Below are positions 22,207 to 35,200 of a DNA stretch of 64,000 bases, piece after piece. The stretch is from NCBI RefSeq assembly GCF_030463535.1, contig NC_132878.1, positions 95,905,373 to 95,969,372 of the forward strand. The letters are read 5' to 3'. Source of the DNA: Salminus brasiliensis. Lineage: Eukaryota; Chordata; Actinopteri; Characiformes; Bryconidae. Below the pieces are notes generated by a model. It did no database searches. It was given only the letters and a program-made list of their open reading frames with translations, and was not told where the DNA came from. Position numbers and translations under genes: made by a program. Numbering within the stretch: the stretch's first letter is position 1; each line of letters begins with the position of its first letter.

Positions 22207-22790
22207 GCTCTCGCTTTCTCTCTCGCATGCTCCTTCCTTTATCGCTGAGTCAACGGGGCTGCCGAGTGTCCGTCCTGCCGTCCCTACCATGTTTACAGGG
22301 GTTTTGTTTTGTTTGTTTTTTTTTTTTTTTTTAAAAAGGTCATCAGTGTATTTATGTGTGTGAGTGTGTGTGAGTGTGTGTGTGAGTGAATGAGTCGGGT
22401 ATATTTAAGATAAACAGTTCTACATTTGAAGTCATTCCACTGTTGCTTTTGTTCATTGTGCTAGTTATTACATCTGCTGAGAATGTTATTATTATTATTT
22501 ATTAATAATAATAATAATAATAATACATTATTATTATTATTAATAATAATAATAATAATAACAATAATAGCTATTTTATTGTGTGAGGACACTGGTGTCT
22601 TTACCCTCTCTGTGTTTAACACAACAGTGGTCCACATCAAGGAACGAGTTGTATTTCCAAAAAATACAATATATGTGTTCTGTACATTTTGGTGTGAAAT
22701 CAAATCTATATATATATAAATATATAAGTGGAAACCATGTCTGTCTTCGAATCCGAATATAAAACCAATAATACGATACAAAACTGAGTT
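22092..22790 (+). other. atp6v1c1: Probable 3' UTR of atp6v1c1, end not defined
   Basis: Sequence after the stop contains a TC microsatellite (about 22168-22204), a T-run (about 22317-22332) and a self-complementary ATT/AAT tract (22487-22570). No canonical AATAAA was found here; AATATAAA-like sequence near 22757 is a weak candidate. The extent is inferred. Confidence 0.35.
22487..22570. repeat. ATT/AAT palindromic trinucleotide tract
   Basis: Alternating blocks of (ATT)n and (AAT)n can fold on themselves. The tract lies about 400 bp after the atp6v1c1 stop. Confidence 0.9.
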
Positions 22791-23438
22791 GCTGTTTGTC
22801 TTTTTCAGCTACAAAAAAAACTTTTTTTCTTCTTTTTTATTTATAATTCACACCAGTGCGCCCCCTAGAGTTGGGCCACATTATCACAATCAATTTTGCT
22901 GTGATGTGCAGCAATAACCACTACTTTTAATGTGTTCAATATATCAAAAAAAGGCATCTGATTCAGTGTGAAGATCCAGTGAATCTTTTTTATCCCCGAA
23001 CCTATTTGTATCTGCAATCAGTTTTGTTTTTGTTTTTTTCTAAGCTCCTCGGACAAAACGTAAGACAACCTGCCCAGAACAAATTCCCCAGGTCAGCTGA
23101 GAGGCCGCCCACCTATAATCTCTAAAAGTGGGCGAGTGCATGTGTTGCGTACACTAAGAAAAACACATTTACACGGTTATTTTTGTGTCCGAAGGCTGCT
23201 TCCTCAGCCACTGCCTAATAAGGCAGCAATAAGGGCTCAAGGCCTCGAGGCAGGTACCTTTAGTTTCGGGCAGTATGTCACACCCCGTCAGCAGTCTATT
23301 TTCACTCCTATTACCTCCTGTGGTGTTTAAACAGTAGCGCTGCTTGTGAATATCTCTACACTGATGGTCTCACTCGAAATGAGGGGTATTCAGGTCAGTT
23401 TCTAGAGTTTCTGGAGTATTGCTGTGTATCTCGGCAAA

Positions 23439-23803
23439 GGAAAACACAGCCGGAGCTCCACTGACTGAAAACAGTCCAGACAGACGTTCCTCAACAGTCA
23501 GATGTTTGTTGCTATCTCAGCAGTGAATAGTCAACACAGGTGCATGCAGCCCAATGCTCATACACCCTCCCCCACGTTTTACACCACTGAAATAGCAACC
23601 TGCCGAGGTCAGTCTGACCGCATCTGGCTCTTAAAGGGATTAGCGAGAGACACACTGATTGGTTTATTACTGCTCATTACGCCCAAAACAAACCACACCC
23701 ACGATTAATTAAGACACTCAGCACATGACTTTTGAGAGTTTCAAGCCGAGCCAGGCGAACTTTTCCCGTCGTTACCATAGCAAAGACACACTGACATGCC
23801 CTA
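23439..23803 (+). repeat. Unclassified approximately 370-bp dispersed repeat, copy 1
   Basis: It shares long near-identical stretches with copies at 33802-34170 (same strand) and 54772-55086 (opposite strand), for example AACTTTTCCCGTCGTTACCA and CACTGAAATAGCAACC. No clear terminal repeats were identified. Confidence 0.8.
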
Positions 23804-24434
23804 GAGGTCGCTAAAGTAGGGCCCTGAGAGTGCTGTTAAACCGCTCTAGGAGCCTTAAATTCTTAAATACTTAATAGAAGCAACTCTTAGGGGTCCAAGC
23901 ACCAGCTCTAACGTAGCCCTGTATCAAATACATAATTAAAACATGGAATAATATAAAGAATTCATAAAAACTAAATAAAAATGTGACAAAAACAATAATA
24001 ACTGTATAAAACTGTTGTTGTTTTCGACAGTATTTTGATTGTATTCATAAACAGCAGCAGTTCAAACATATTGCAGTATTTTATTACGATCATCAGAGTT
24101 TGTACAGGTTTTCAAAACAAACCAAAGTAAATCACAGCTACAGAGTTACGAGCACAGCAGACGCACATGCATGTCACCGTTGTTTTTTTTATTTATTTAT
24201 AAGGGTGTCGAACCAGTCAGGTAAATCTGTGAGGTCAATAACACCTGTCCTAATTCACATGACCAGCACTTTACACTGGACCTGCTGCCACGGAGAGTCC
24301 CGAACGCGATTAGCGGCTGTTCCAGCCCGTGTGTTGTGCTTATCCAGTAGCGCAGACTCCGGGTTGGGGCTGCGGCGTTTCAGCAGATGTTGCAGAGAGT
24401 GTAAAAAAAAGGTAAAGGTGCAGGTATCTGTCTC

Positions 24435-24435
24435 T

Positions 24436-24480
<45 letters not shown>
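24435..24480. repeat. (AC)n microsatellite
   Basis: Pure AC dinucleotide run at the tail of the adjoining SINE. Confidence 0.97.
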
Positions 24481-24483
<3 letters not shown>

Positions 24484-24504
24484 GTGAACTAGGGGCAGTG
24501 ACCC

Positions 24505-24678
24505 ACACACACACCCAGAGCGGTGGGCAGCCAACTCCAGCGCCCGGGGAGCAGAGAGAGGGTGAAGGGTCTTGCTCAAGGGCCCAACAGGGGCAGCTTG
24601 CCGAGCCCGGGTATCGAACCCACAACCCTGTCATCAACAGCCCGGAGCTCCAACCGCTGAGCCACCACTGTCCTGATA
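24505..24678 (-). mobile_element. tRNA-derived SINE, minus strand
   Basis: The complement reads GGTGGCTCAGCGGTTGGAGC, then GGGTTGTGGGTTCGATACCC, which are tRNA-like A- and B-box regions, followed by GGCTCGGCAAGCTGCCCCTG and a tail leading into the AC repeat. Confidence 0.85.
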
Positions 24679-26003
24679 AAGTTGCTAAGTTGGCAACACT
24701 GGATGGACTGGATGTAGGGTCCGACTGATATGAGACCGTATGATCTGATACCGATTCCGATACAAATTCTGATCATTTAGGTTAGGTGACCATATTTTGG
24801 TTTTCAACAAAGGACGGACACAGGACACTGAGGACACACAGGTGTCCATCGTGGTTAGGATATTGCCCCAATGTGTATGTGTGTGTGTGTGTGTGTGTGT
24901 GTATGCTGTGTAGGCCTGCGTAATGGCTTTGCGCAGCAAACAAAAGGCAAAGAAACGGCTTTAAGGCAAAGAAATGGTTGAAAACACATAACCTCAGGCC
25001 TGTCCACTTGTCGGGCTGTTGGCATTAGTCCTCACTTTTTCGGCTAAATTCCACTGGTTTTCCACCTAAATATCTGCATAAATCAACTGTGGAAATGTAA
25101 AAAAAAGTAAAGTCAGCGAAGGGGTTTGCTGTGTAATTGTGCTTCACTGTAGAGAACCTCACTAACTCTGATTTCTTTACAGTGCTGGTGTATGAAACCA
25201 AGTGTCACCACGACAACAACACCAATATAGCCATTTCAGTTACTATCCAAACCCATGATTGTGGCAAAACTCTTCTCAGAACTCTGGTAGAACCGTGTCT
25301 CAGGCATCAGGCAGCGTCTTCATCACCATTAGGTGAAGAACTTTCTGTGAGGGAGCTTTTATTAGCGCTTCAGACGTCTGGTTCCATTCACCACCATTGT
25401 GAACCAATCTGACTGGGTAAGTTTCTCGAGAACCGAGCGTTTCACAGCAAACCCGCTCTGAATGACTTTACCTACTCGTTAGCGTTTAATTATGCAGAAG
25501 CTTAGCAACATCAGTGACATTTCCCTTTAAAGTTACCCAGTTTGCTGAGAAATGGTGATGTCTGAATGGGCGCAGAGCTGGGACGGAAACAAGGCATCTT
25601 TACGAGATCTTGCAGCGGTAGCCGAACTAAAGCATAGTAACTCTGTTTATATAAAATCTAATCAAATCAAAAATCAGACAGAAGTGCAGATCTGTACAAA
25701 TCTAATCAAACCCCAGGCTTAGTTCACATTACAGCACGTTGCATCACACTACATTCGGGTTGGATGCTAAACGCTGTAGTATTTATTGGATTATTACTCT
25801 ATGATGCTTCACAGGCTGTTCTAATATAATACAAGCTATATTACAGTCAGCGCACTAGAGAGGAACCTGTGGAACCAGCTTTGAGAGGTTAGAACCGAGT
25901 AGGATTCCCTTCAGGGCCAAAGCAGGAACCCAAATAGTCCCCTAAACAACGGCCGTCCCAATATCGGCCACTTCCACGTAGTGGAAAACACACACACACA
26001 CAC

Positions 26004-26135
26004 TTGGGGAGCAGAGAGGGTGAAGGGTCTTGCTCAAAGGCCCAACAGGGGCAGCTTGCCGAGCCCGGGTATTGAACCCACAACCCTCTCATCAACAGCC
26101 CGGAGCTCCAACCACTGAGCCACCGCTGCCCCTAG
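26004..26135 (-). mobile_element. tRNA-derived SINE, minus strand, shortened
   Basis: Same family as 24505-24678, with GGGTTGTGGGTTCAATACCC on the complement. It is preceded by a short CA run. Confidence 0.85.
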
Positions 26136-26187
26136 GATGCACCCTCCTTACGAGGTTGTTAGCGACTGTGTGCAATGGGCAACTTGT

Positions 26188-26410
26188 GCAGTGGTGGCTC
26201 AGCGGACAGGGTTGTGGGTTCGATACCCGGGCTTGGCAAGCTGCCCCTGTTGGGCCCTTCACCCTCTTTGCTCCCCGGGGGGCAGCAGCAATGGCTGCCC
26301 ACTGCTCCGGGCATGTGTGCTCACTGTCAACTGAGTGTGTTTCACTGGTGTGTGTGTGTGTTTCACTGGTGTGTGTGTGTGTGTTTATTGCACGTATGGG
26401 TTAAAGGTGG
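26188..26410 (+). mobile_element. tRNA-derived SINE, plus strand
   Basis: It starts CAGTGGTGGCTCAGCGGACA, with GGGTTGTGGGTTCGATACCC, and ends in a GT-rich tail and TTTATTGCACGTATGG. It faces the SINE at 26004-26135 in inverted orientation. Confidence 0.85.
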
Positions 26411-27539
26411 AGGCCAATTTCCATCTGTGTCAGTCACTAATGGTACACTGCGTGGAAGTTAGCTACTGAAGTCACGCTCCGATAAAAATTTTCTCCACCC
26501 ACGTCATGTCTGGTGTCTTACTTTAGCTCCTTCCGCTCTGCACCGGAGCTACGATGGCTAATGTAGCTAGCCAACAAGCAGCGGGAGAAGTGCCGCTTAT
26601 TAGCATGAAGCTGACTAGCCATGTCTCCTCAGACTGTGTGAAGATGTTCAGTAATCTCTGACCCTGTGTATGAAAACACTGCTGTCTGTAAACACGGGCT
26701 GAAGCCTGAATGGTAACATGTCCGGCTGCAACGCTAAAGGAGTAGTTAGCGCAATGCTAGCCCTTGATTATGATTGATTATTGATTATTGACCCTTGGCC
26801 TCGTAGTTCCAGCTCAAAACGAAAGATACTAAAGATGTTGGGTGATCTGTTGCTTTTGTGATATAAGGGATTAAAAACTGTCAACTTGAATATCTCTAAA
26901 ATCATCCAAGTACGTTAATGAACGTTAATCCATGAACTAATTAATAGCCTTTATAATATCAGCAGACTTTTTAATGAATTTATTATTATTATTTAATTTT
27001 ACAGCACATTATAGACTGATATGATTGACAGTTTGTAACGGTCACACTTCTTAAACTCTAATAAACAGCAGAAACCCTAAATAATAGAGATGCACCAATG
27101 TGGGAACTGAGGGTTGATGCTGATCTGCATTAGTTTCAATATATAACATTTACAAACTGTAGAATTTGGGACTAAACCCACCTGGACTTAACGTGCATTA
27201 GCAGAGAGTTATAAATGCAGTTAAGTGAATAAAATGCAGATCTTGGGTAACATTATAAATATTATTTATAAATAATATTATTTATAAATAATATATATAA
27301 TAAATAGTATATATATATATTATTTATATACAGTTGCGGCCAGAAGTTTTCAGACACTCATCATGGGTAAGAATGTCGTGGCAGTGCTTAAAATCTGTAA
27401 TTGAACTACAAAGTTCTAGCCACTCCTGCTCCAAAACCAACACCTAACACACAAAACTAACACACTAAGACAAGACTACTAGGGGAATGAGCTTTAAAGG
27501 CCATGAGACAAAGATGTATGATATAAAGAGTAAAGATGA

Positions 27540-27640
27540 GGCCCAAGAACCCCCAAGAACAGAACTGTACCAGCTGTTAAGCATGGTGGTGGGAGCATTA
27601 TGCTCTGGTGTGGTTTAATAGTCAAAAAAGTTACTGGCAA
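27540..27640 (+). mobile_element. Tc1-like fragment
   Basis: Contains CTGTTAAGCATGGTGGTGGG AGCATTATGCTCTGG, the conserved Tc1 VKHGGGSIMLW region. No continuous frame. Confidence 0.6.
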
Positions 27641-27643
27641 AAA

Positions 27644-27647
<4 letters not shown>

Positions 27648-27690
<43 letters not shown>
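27648..27690. repeat. (AT)n microsatellite
   Basis: A pure AT run inside AT-rich DNA next to the Tc1-like fragment. Confidence 0.95.
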
Positions 27691-27691
<1 letters not shown>

Positions 27692-28409
27692 TCATAATGC
27701 CCAGTCCTACTATATAGCAGTGTTGTCTTCAGATCCCACGGTTCTAATTGGATTAAAAGTCCACTTTTCTTTTACTAAAATTTATAATTACAATTATTTT
27801 AATTACCATTACAATTATTAGTCTGGTTTAACTGTGTAAAGTGCAGCACATTTCAATAAAAATCACTGTAAGTGAGTGTTCGGATGGTAGTTTTGAAAAA
27901 ATCCAGCACTACTGATGTATTCTGTCTGCGATCTCGTCTATCCTGGTGAATATCTTTAAATATCATGATACACTATTTTTACCTAAATATTACCTTCCCC
28001 ACGTCCTGACCTTCATGTCCATGATGAGTGTATGCTCATAACTTCCCACCACAACTGTACATACAGTATGATTGCACAGCCCTAATATAAGCACTGCAGG
28101 GCTGGGTGCAGCGTTACCCAGTTATGATCCAGCATGATATTCTAATTAGAAACAGTTTAGATGCACTTGCACATGCATTTAGTTTAGCTGGACCCAGTAA
28201 CTAGTTTAAAGGCTACTCATATAAGGTCGCGGCCCATCATCAGTACAGACCTGATAAATGCCAATCGATTTTTGCTCCATGGTCCAGCTGTTATTAAGGA
28301 ATAAGCTTCAACAGGGTGCGCTAAGGAGGTCAGGACGACAGCTATGGCTTACACGAGTACCCCTCTTCAATCAATAGGAGGGGATATGATTGTTGAGTCT
28401 TTATACAGA

Positions 28410-28411
<2 letters not shown>

Positions 28412-28448
<37 letters not shown>
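28412..28448. repeat. (AC)n microsatellite
   Basis: Pure AC run. Confidence 0.95.
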
Positions 28449-28450
<2 letters not shown>

Positions 28451-28639
28451 CCAACTAACACTCAATTCAGTTTAACCAACAGCAATCGGAAAGTTACCGC
28501 ACTTCACTACGAACTCCCACAGTCCACCTCACTGTAGCCGGTAAAGCAGGGAGGGCTCTATTGCATGTTTACGCTTCTGCTGAATAGTTCGGAGATACAT
28601 TTCACATCTAACATCTAATTTCACATCTTTTTACACCCT

Positions 28640-28890
28640 TATTAAAATTTTCACCCATTTTTACCCCAATTTGGGCCGCCAATTACCCAACCCGTACGTA
28701 CTCCCCCACCTCCCCCCAATCGCCAGTGAGGGCGGATCAACAAACGCCCCCTCAAAACAATTACTGCATATGGCCAGCACTGCTCTCTCTGGGTCCCGGC
28801 TGCAGATGGCTAGCAGCATGACCGGGATTCGAACCAGCGATCCTCTGATCATAGTGACAGCGCCTGAGTCCGACAGACCACTCTGGCCCA
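28640..28890 (-). mobile_element. Second tRNA-derived SINE type
   Basis: The plus strand reads ATGACCGGGATTCGAACCAG CGATCC, the complement of a tRNA B-box (GGTTCGAATCCC). The other end contains ACCCCAATTTGGGCCGCC. It differs from the 24505 family. Confidence 0.65.
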
Positions 28891-30985
28891 GTACTGATTT
28901 TTAATGAATAATTAATATGTAAATATTGGTGTCAGACAGTGGTTCACTTTGCGGTTAAACTCCGACCACTAGAGAGCAGTGCTGAGCAGTGGTGAGCAGC
29001 GGCATGGCGTTTATTCGGTATACCGTTTAAAATTCGTTTCCTACGCGTTCCTCAAACATCGTAATACCGAACGAAATTTAGCGCTGGGTAATTTCGATGA
29101 ATTACTAACAGCTCAAGCTAGTATTGTGTTGCTAGCGGCAGGAGGCTAGCACTCTTGAAGGACCTAAGCAGGCCAAGCTGACGATTAGGGAAGAGAGGCA
29201 GGGGTTAGAAGTCTATTTTAACAAATACGGGAAAAATATATTTTATATATAGTCTATTATACCACTAAGGGAGAGCCGGCGAAGTTTAGAAGACCTTGGT
29301 TACGATCACGCAGTAAATTAGCTACTTTAGCTTTAAATATGTGTATTAGCAGTAAAGTAAGCCACTGCTAACCTATTAAGACAGGCTTCTTGATTTAAAA
29401 TAAGGCAATTCAATAGTTAGTTTTTTTAAAGTCAATTTTACGGGCAAATAAATATATTTGAATATATGACTAAATTATTTTTGGTCATACCGCCCAGCCC
29501 TACTATATAGCAGCGTTGTCTTCAGATCCCAGTGTTCTGATTGGATAAAAAGTCAAATATTTGTTGACTTTTGATCTCAAGTTTTTTGCATCTAGTGTGT
29601 AGTAATGTTTTTATACTATGACAATTTTCTTCAAACTTGATATCACAATGTATTAAATCATAACTAACCTCTGTAGTGTGATACTGATCATATCAGCAGG
29701 TTCCTGCCAGTACGCAGCCGACTCATGATTGACATAAAGACTGATGTTTAAGTAAACTATAAACTGTAATAAAAATTTGAATGTAAGATTTCACAAAGCG
29801 CGATTTCTGAAACTGCAAATTTTTACAATATAAAAAAATAAATGTAAAAAAAATGAAGGAACTCTGAAGGACATCTACACGTCCTGATGGATATTTTCAT
29901 GTAAACTGACTGTACTGATTATTACTCATCATCAATATTATTATTACTAATAATATCACTGCATATCCCTGATACTGAAAATAAGGGCCGTCGTTCTGTA
30001 TGAGCTTACTTGTGCATATTTGTAAATGTTAGGTTTGCCTTCTTATTTGTGCTTATTCCTGTTTTTTTGGGAAATCATTTTAGTGTCGTATTTATAATGA
30101 GTTAAAGTTTCAGCCCAGTTCAGCTATTCTGTTCGAAGTCAGAGGTCGTATTTATAAGATATTTGCACCCAAAAAAATTAATAACTAAAAAAGTACGTGA
30201 AGCACCGTTCTGTAATTTCACTCGGTTGCAGGAATCAGTCCAAAGAGTTTTGCTTGATTTTTTCCAAATTTTTGAGGAATTTATAACATTTTATGACATT
30301 ATCTGCCCTGCCTTATACTTTATAAGCTGGCGTAGAACTTATCAGCTTTATTGGGACTCATAACGTCAATGTCATGCAAAAATCTTGTATCTCCAAAATG
30401 TCCATTTTACAAAACAAGGAAAAAACTACAGGTGCACCGATCCATCTTTCTCTGTTCCGATATGTGAACTTTGCGTATCGGCCGATTTCCGATACCGATC
30501 CGCTACCATTGTTAAATTAATAAATTATACATCTCACAATGTGGGAGAGACTAATGGCATCAGAATTGGCTTAAATATAAGTTTACTAACTTTATAAAAA
30601 ATACTGTAGCAAATTAACAATATATTAATAACTCAATTTCTGCTTTATTTGTCACTAAAAATAATAACTTAACAGGACTTCTGAAATCTGTGAGATTAAA
30701 AAGGGGTTAGTTGGAATTGGACAGGTCAAGGGAACCACACCTGCTGTTTGCTAGGATGTATGCATCACATCTGTAGGTTATGAAGCCTAGAATATCGGCG
30801 GTGCGAGAATCAGGTTCCGTGAATAAAAAATGGAGATACAAGGTTTTTGTGTGAGAATGACAATATGTACATCAATTAGTTGATTAAAAAAGACCATGCT
30901 GCCTTTCTGTGCTTCAGACTTGTCCCAAATATTGTAAATAAGATTTTCCACTGCACATGAACATCTATTGGGGCTGTAATTACAC
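28891..30985. other. AT-rich intergenic DNA, no gene seen
   Basis: Open frames are short and without recognisable domains. A GTGCACCGATCC / CCGATACCGATCC patch near 30430-30510 resembles the end of the hAT-like element at 34913. Confidence 0.5.
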
Positions 30986-31580
30986 TACACTATATGGACA
31001 AAAGTATTGGGACGCCTACACATCACAGCTACAGGAGCTTTTCTGACCCCCCCATTCTAAACCTATAGGCTGTATTAATAAGGAGCTGGTCCTCCTTTAC
31101 TCTAAGCTCTACCAGCAGCAGCAGGTCTGGAGCTCTGCTGCAGTTACTGAGTCAGTTGGAGGCTTTTCTGCACTCTGCTCTGAGCTCAGCACTCGGCCCT
31201 GACCCCACTCTGTAACTTTACGTGGTCTGACAGACACTCGGTGGACACTGAGCTGCTCTCTGTGAGCTGTTCCTCCTAAACTCTTCCACTGTTCAATAAT
31301 AACAGCACTCACAGCTGATGGAGGAAGATCTAGGAGGGAAGGTCTAAATTTCACCAGCTGACTTGTTGTTGTTGGTGCAGCGGTGCTGAGCTCCTATTAC
31401 ATACAGAACCAAGCTGGAGTTCAGTGAGCTCTTCAGAACCTCCCGTTCTTTCATTAATGTGTGGAAGAAAGACAGACTGCAGGACTAGAGGCTTGATTTT
31501 ATACACCTGTGGCAATGAGACTGAATCAGACACCTGAATTCACTGATTAAGAGGTGTCCCAATACTTTTGTCAATTAAGT
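30986..31580 (-). mobile_element. Tc1-like non-autonomous element (family 1), copy C
   Basis: Starts TACACTATATGGACAAAAGT and ends in the complement (CCCAATACTTTTGTC). The minus strand carries the decayed transposase N-terminus as in copies A and B. Confidence 0.85.
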
Positions 31581-31659
31581 ATAAAGAGTCTTACTAAGTT
31601 TCAGCAGTCATTAAATTAGTCATAGACATTTGTTTACCTCTGTAGTTGTTGGCTGTATT

Positions 31660-31800
31660 TATGTTTGGGGTAATTAATTATTGTGGGTCGGGCCTATCTC
31701 AACTGTTAAGAATGGTGGTGGTAGCATTATACTCTGGGGCTGTTTTGCTAGAAGTGGAACTGGTACCTACAGTGAAACCACGTGAAGGCAGCATTTTTGC
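31660..31800 (+). mobile_element. Tc1-like fragment
   Basis: CTGTTAAGAATGGTGGTGGT AGCATTATACTCTGGGGCTG matches the Tc1 hallmark region. It probably lies in the 3' UTR of spire1. Confidence 0.6.
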
Positions 31801-31951
31801 CCTCTATCCCAGACGGACAGGCTCCCCACCTCCCGATGCTCTAAATCTAGGCCGAGAGAGACCAGGAGGACATACAGGTTCCTCTCCAGGGAGTTCCACA
31901 TCAGTGTAGTCCAGCAACTGAGATCCAGTCCAGGCTCTGAGACCACGTATC

Positions 31952-32216
31952 TCAGACCTCGTTGATAGTCCTCTCCGAAGGCCGGTACTCCCCTCCTTTG
32001 GCTGAGGACAGGACGAAAGACTGCGTCTTGCGCTTCAAGCGGGCGCGCTTAGTGGCCAGAGACAGGCTGTGCTTGCTGGAGGAGATGATGTCGGAGATGA
32101 ACTTCTTGCAGTCCACACACACCTCCATGCTGCTCCAGTCCTCCGTCAGCTCCTTGGGGAGCTCCGCCTCCTCCCGCGAGGTAGACTGGGAGGACTGACG
32201 TGACGTCTTTGATAGT
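31952..32216 (-). CDS. spire1: spire1 terminal coding exon
   Basis: The acceptor is CTTCCTCAG. It completes Lys, then 87 codons and TGA (31954-31952). Blocks: [60 protein letters not shown] and ERTINEV. The CVDC pair supplies the last zinc-finger cysteines. Confidence 0.96.
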
Positions 32217-35200
32217 CTGAGGAAGAAGGAGGAGACATTTTCACCAGGTTAAAGCCAAGCGTATTATACATACATATGGACAAAAGTATTGGGACACCTG
32301 CTCATTCATTGTTTCTTCTGAAATCAGGGGTATTAAAAGATATTCTTCTGCTTTTGTTGGAGTGATTGTCTCTACTGTCCAGGGAAGAAGGCTTTCTAGT
32401 AGATTTTGGAGGAGCATTGCTGTGAGGATTTGATTTCATTCAGCAACAAGATCCTGACAAGTGAGGTCAGGATGTTGGATGATGATCACCACCCAACCTC
32501 ATCATCCCCAACTAACTCCCCAACTTATCTCAAAAGTACTGGATGGAGCTCCACCATCCATCATTCTAGAGAACACGGTTCTTCCACTGCTCCACATGTC
32601 AATGCTGCTACTGGGGGGCTTTATACCCCTCTACTAGCCCACGCCTGGCATTAGGCAGCATGGTGCCAATAGGTTCATGTTTACTATCTGCTCCAGAGTG
32701 TCCTAATATATTGTCAGTACTTTTCTATAGGGACTAGACAAGCTATGTGTGTGTGTGTGTGTGTGCTTGCACATCTGTGTCAGCAGTGGGTGCAACTTAA
32801 AGAAGCTGAATGCATTTATTAGAAGGGGTGTCCACAAATATTTGGACATATAGCGTATTATAGTGTATAGAGTTTTTGAGACCTTTAATTATTACATGAG
32901 CGGTAAATTAAATCAAATTAAATAAATAAATAATAATAACCTTAATTTAATAAAGAATAAAATAAAATAAGATATGTATTCTGCCCTCTGGGGGATTTTC
33001 TGTGCACTGCATGCATCGGAAAAATACACGTTCCATTTCAAAGTTTAAAATCTTTGGAAAAATCTGCTGTAAGCAATACATTACTGATGTATTAAATCTA
33101 ATACAAAATAAAAGTCCTATGTAAAGTTTTATTTAACATATTTTTTTTGTATATTTGTTCAGGAGGTCAAATAAACACTCCTTAAGAAGGGTTTAAAAGG
33201 GTGTTACTTGGACATGGTGCGCTGCAGGCTGGGCCGGTGGTGGCTTGTGCTCGCCTTCTCCGGTTTGTCCCGGGACAGCGTGGAGGTGGAGGGTCCGAGA
33301 GAGTAGATGGGCAGGCTGCCGTAGGGTTTAGAGGGCAGCCGAATCTATGAGAGCGTCAGAGAACACATACACACATCACACAGTTATGGAAAACATCAGT
33401 TTCCAGAGCTGTTGTGTTGTCCTGAGCTACACCTCAGCCTGACCGTTAACCTTTTATTAAACCTTTTATTACTGTATTAATATCAATATATTTAATATCT
33501 TAAATATTAATATATCTTTATTAAAACAAAACAATAACTGAAGTTTGTCGATTTGGTACTGCCAATGAACCCACCCCTTCGTAGCTTCCCCTAGCTAGGC
33601 CTAGCAGTGCTCCCAGCATCGCCGGTCATAGAAAGGTCCAGGTCCCCAGCTCCACCACACCAGCTTGGAAATGCCTGTGCTGGCCAACATCGCTTTAAAA
33701 ATGATGAGTGGAGAGAGCGGCATCTACCATCTACCAACTACCGTCTACCCACCCAGAGAGAACAAGGCCAGTTGTGCTCTCTCTGATTCCGGCTGCTGAC
33801 AGCGGAAAACACAGCAGGAGCTCCACTGACTGAAAACAGTCTAGACAGACGTTCGTCAGCAGTCAGACGCTCGTTGATATCTTGGCAGCGAATTGTCAAC
33901 ACAGGTGCGTGCAGCCCGGCACTTTTACACCCTCCCCACACTTTACACCACTGAAATAGCAACCCGCCAAGGTCAATCTGACCGCACCTGGCTCTTAAAG
34001 GGATGGCGAGAGACATGATGATTGGTTTATTACTGTACGATACGCCTAAAAAACAACACACACCCATGATTCATTTAGAGACTCAGTACATGACTTTTGA
34101 GACTTTCGATCCCAGCAGGACGAACTTTTCCCGTCGTTACCATAGCAAAGGCACACCGACACGCCCCCTATATCATGGTTTGCAGCTGACGGCTCCATAC
34201 AGGTTGATGAAGACTCACCTTCTTACAGCACTGTGAACACACAGGCCTGCAGAGAGGAGGAACAAACCCACACTGTGATAAACTGTAGATCACTGATGTA
34301 TATGGATGTTTTATAATAATCGTTAATAAAGCATTCTTACCTTTTGCAGAACTGGCAGGTGTAGGACCAGGTGAAGAAGGAGAACTTCTTGGTTCGACAG
34401 CAGAAGCAAAGCTGTAGCAAGGACAAAATTCATAAACGTTATTAATATGATTTTTTAATTTACAGCTATTCTGACCTTCTTACAGATCCACTCACACATA
34501 CTCATACATGTACACTGGACATTCTTTACAATATACTATATAACAGATAATATTATATTACATTATATTATATATAGATATATAAATATATTATATATAG
34601 ATATATAAATTATTATTTATTGCCATTATCATTTGCGGGTCTGTCAAAAATGATTATTAACATGTTTTAGGTGATTTTACAAGAAAAGTCTGGATAAATG
34701 AAACACATTCATTATTGATTTCTGTTTTTAGCAGCTTTTAGCAATTTTAACAAGAATAACCGTGAAAAATATATTTTAAATGTATATATTTATATATATA
34801 TTAACAAAAGTCGTTGATTTATCACTGAAAATAAATAAACTACTACATGAAAACATATGCAATAAATGCATAACAAATACTACATTACACCTGTTGATAA
34901 AGACAGAAAGTAGGGATGTACCGATCTGATATTAGGATCGGATGTCGGTCCAGATATTAACAAAATTAGCTGGATTGGGTATTGTATAATTAGGCCGATC
35001 CATTGGAACTGATCCTTTCACTTGTATTAGTTGGTGTGAGACGGCAGAAAATGTGCAAATAAATAAACGACAAATGGTAATTTAGTACATTTATATCTGT
35101 GTTAATTTGTTATATTATATAATATAACAAATATATATGTTTACTCTTAGTTTACTCTTATATACTGTTTATTAATTTAGCAATGGTATCAGACTGGTAT

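Larger units (their letters stand above)
22800..31951. other. Intergenic region between the converging genes
   Basis: No exon with conserved protein and paired splice sites was found. It holds SINEs, MITEs, microsatellites and AT-rich sequence listed separately. The distal part should include the spire1 3' UTR, whose limit I could not define. Confidence 0.6.

Noticed and set aside
24590..24680. Possible tRNA gene
   Set aside because: The A- and B-box-like words belong to a tRNA-derived SINE with several copies; no intact cloverleaf was recognised.
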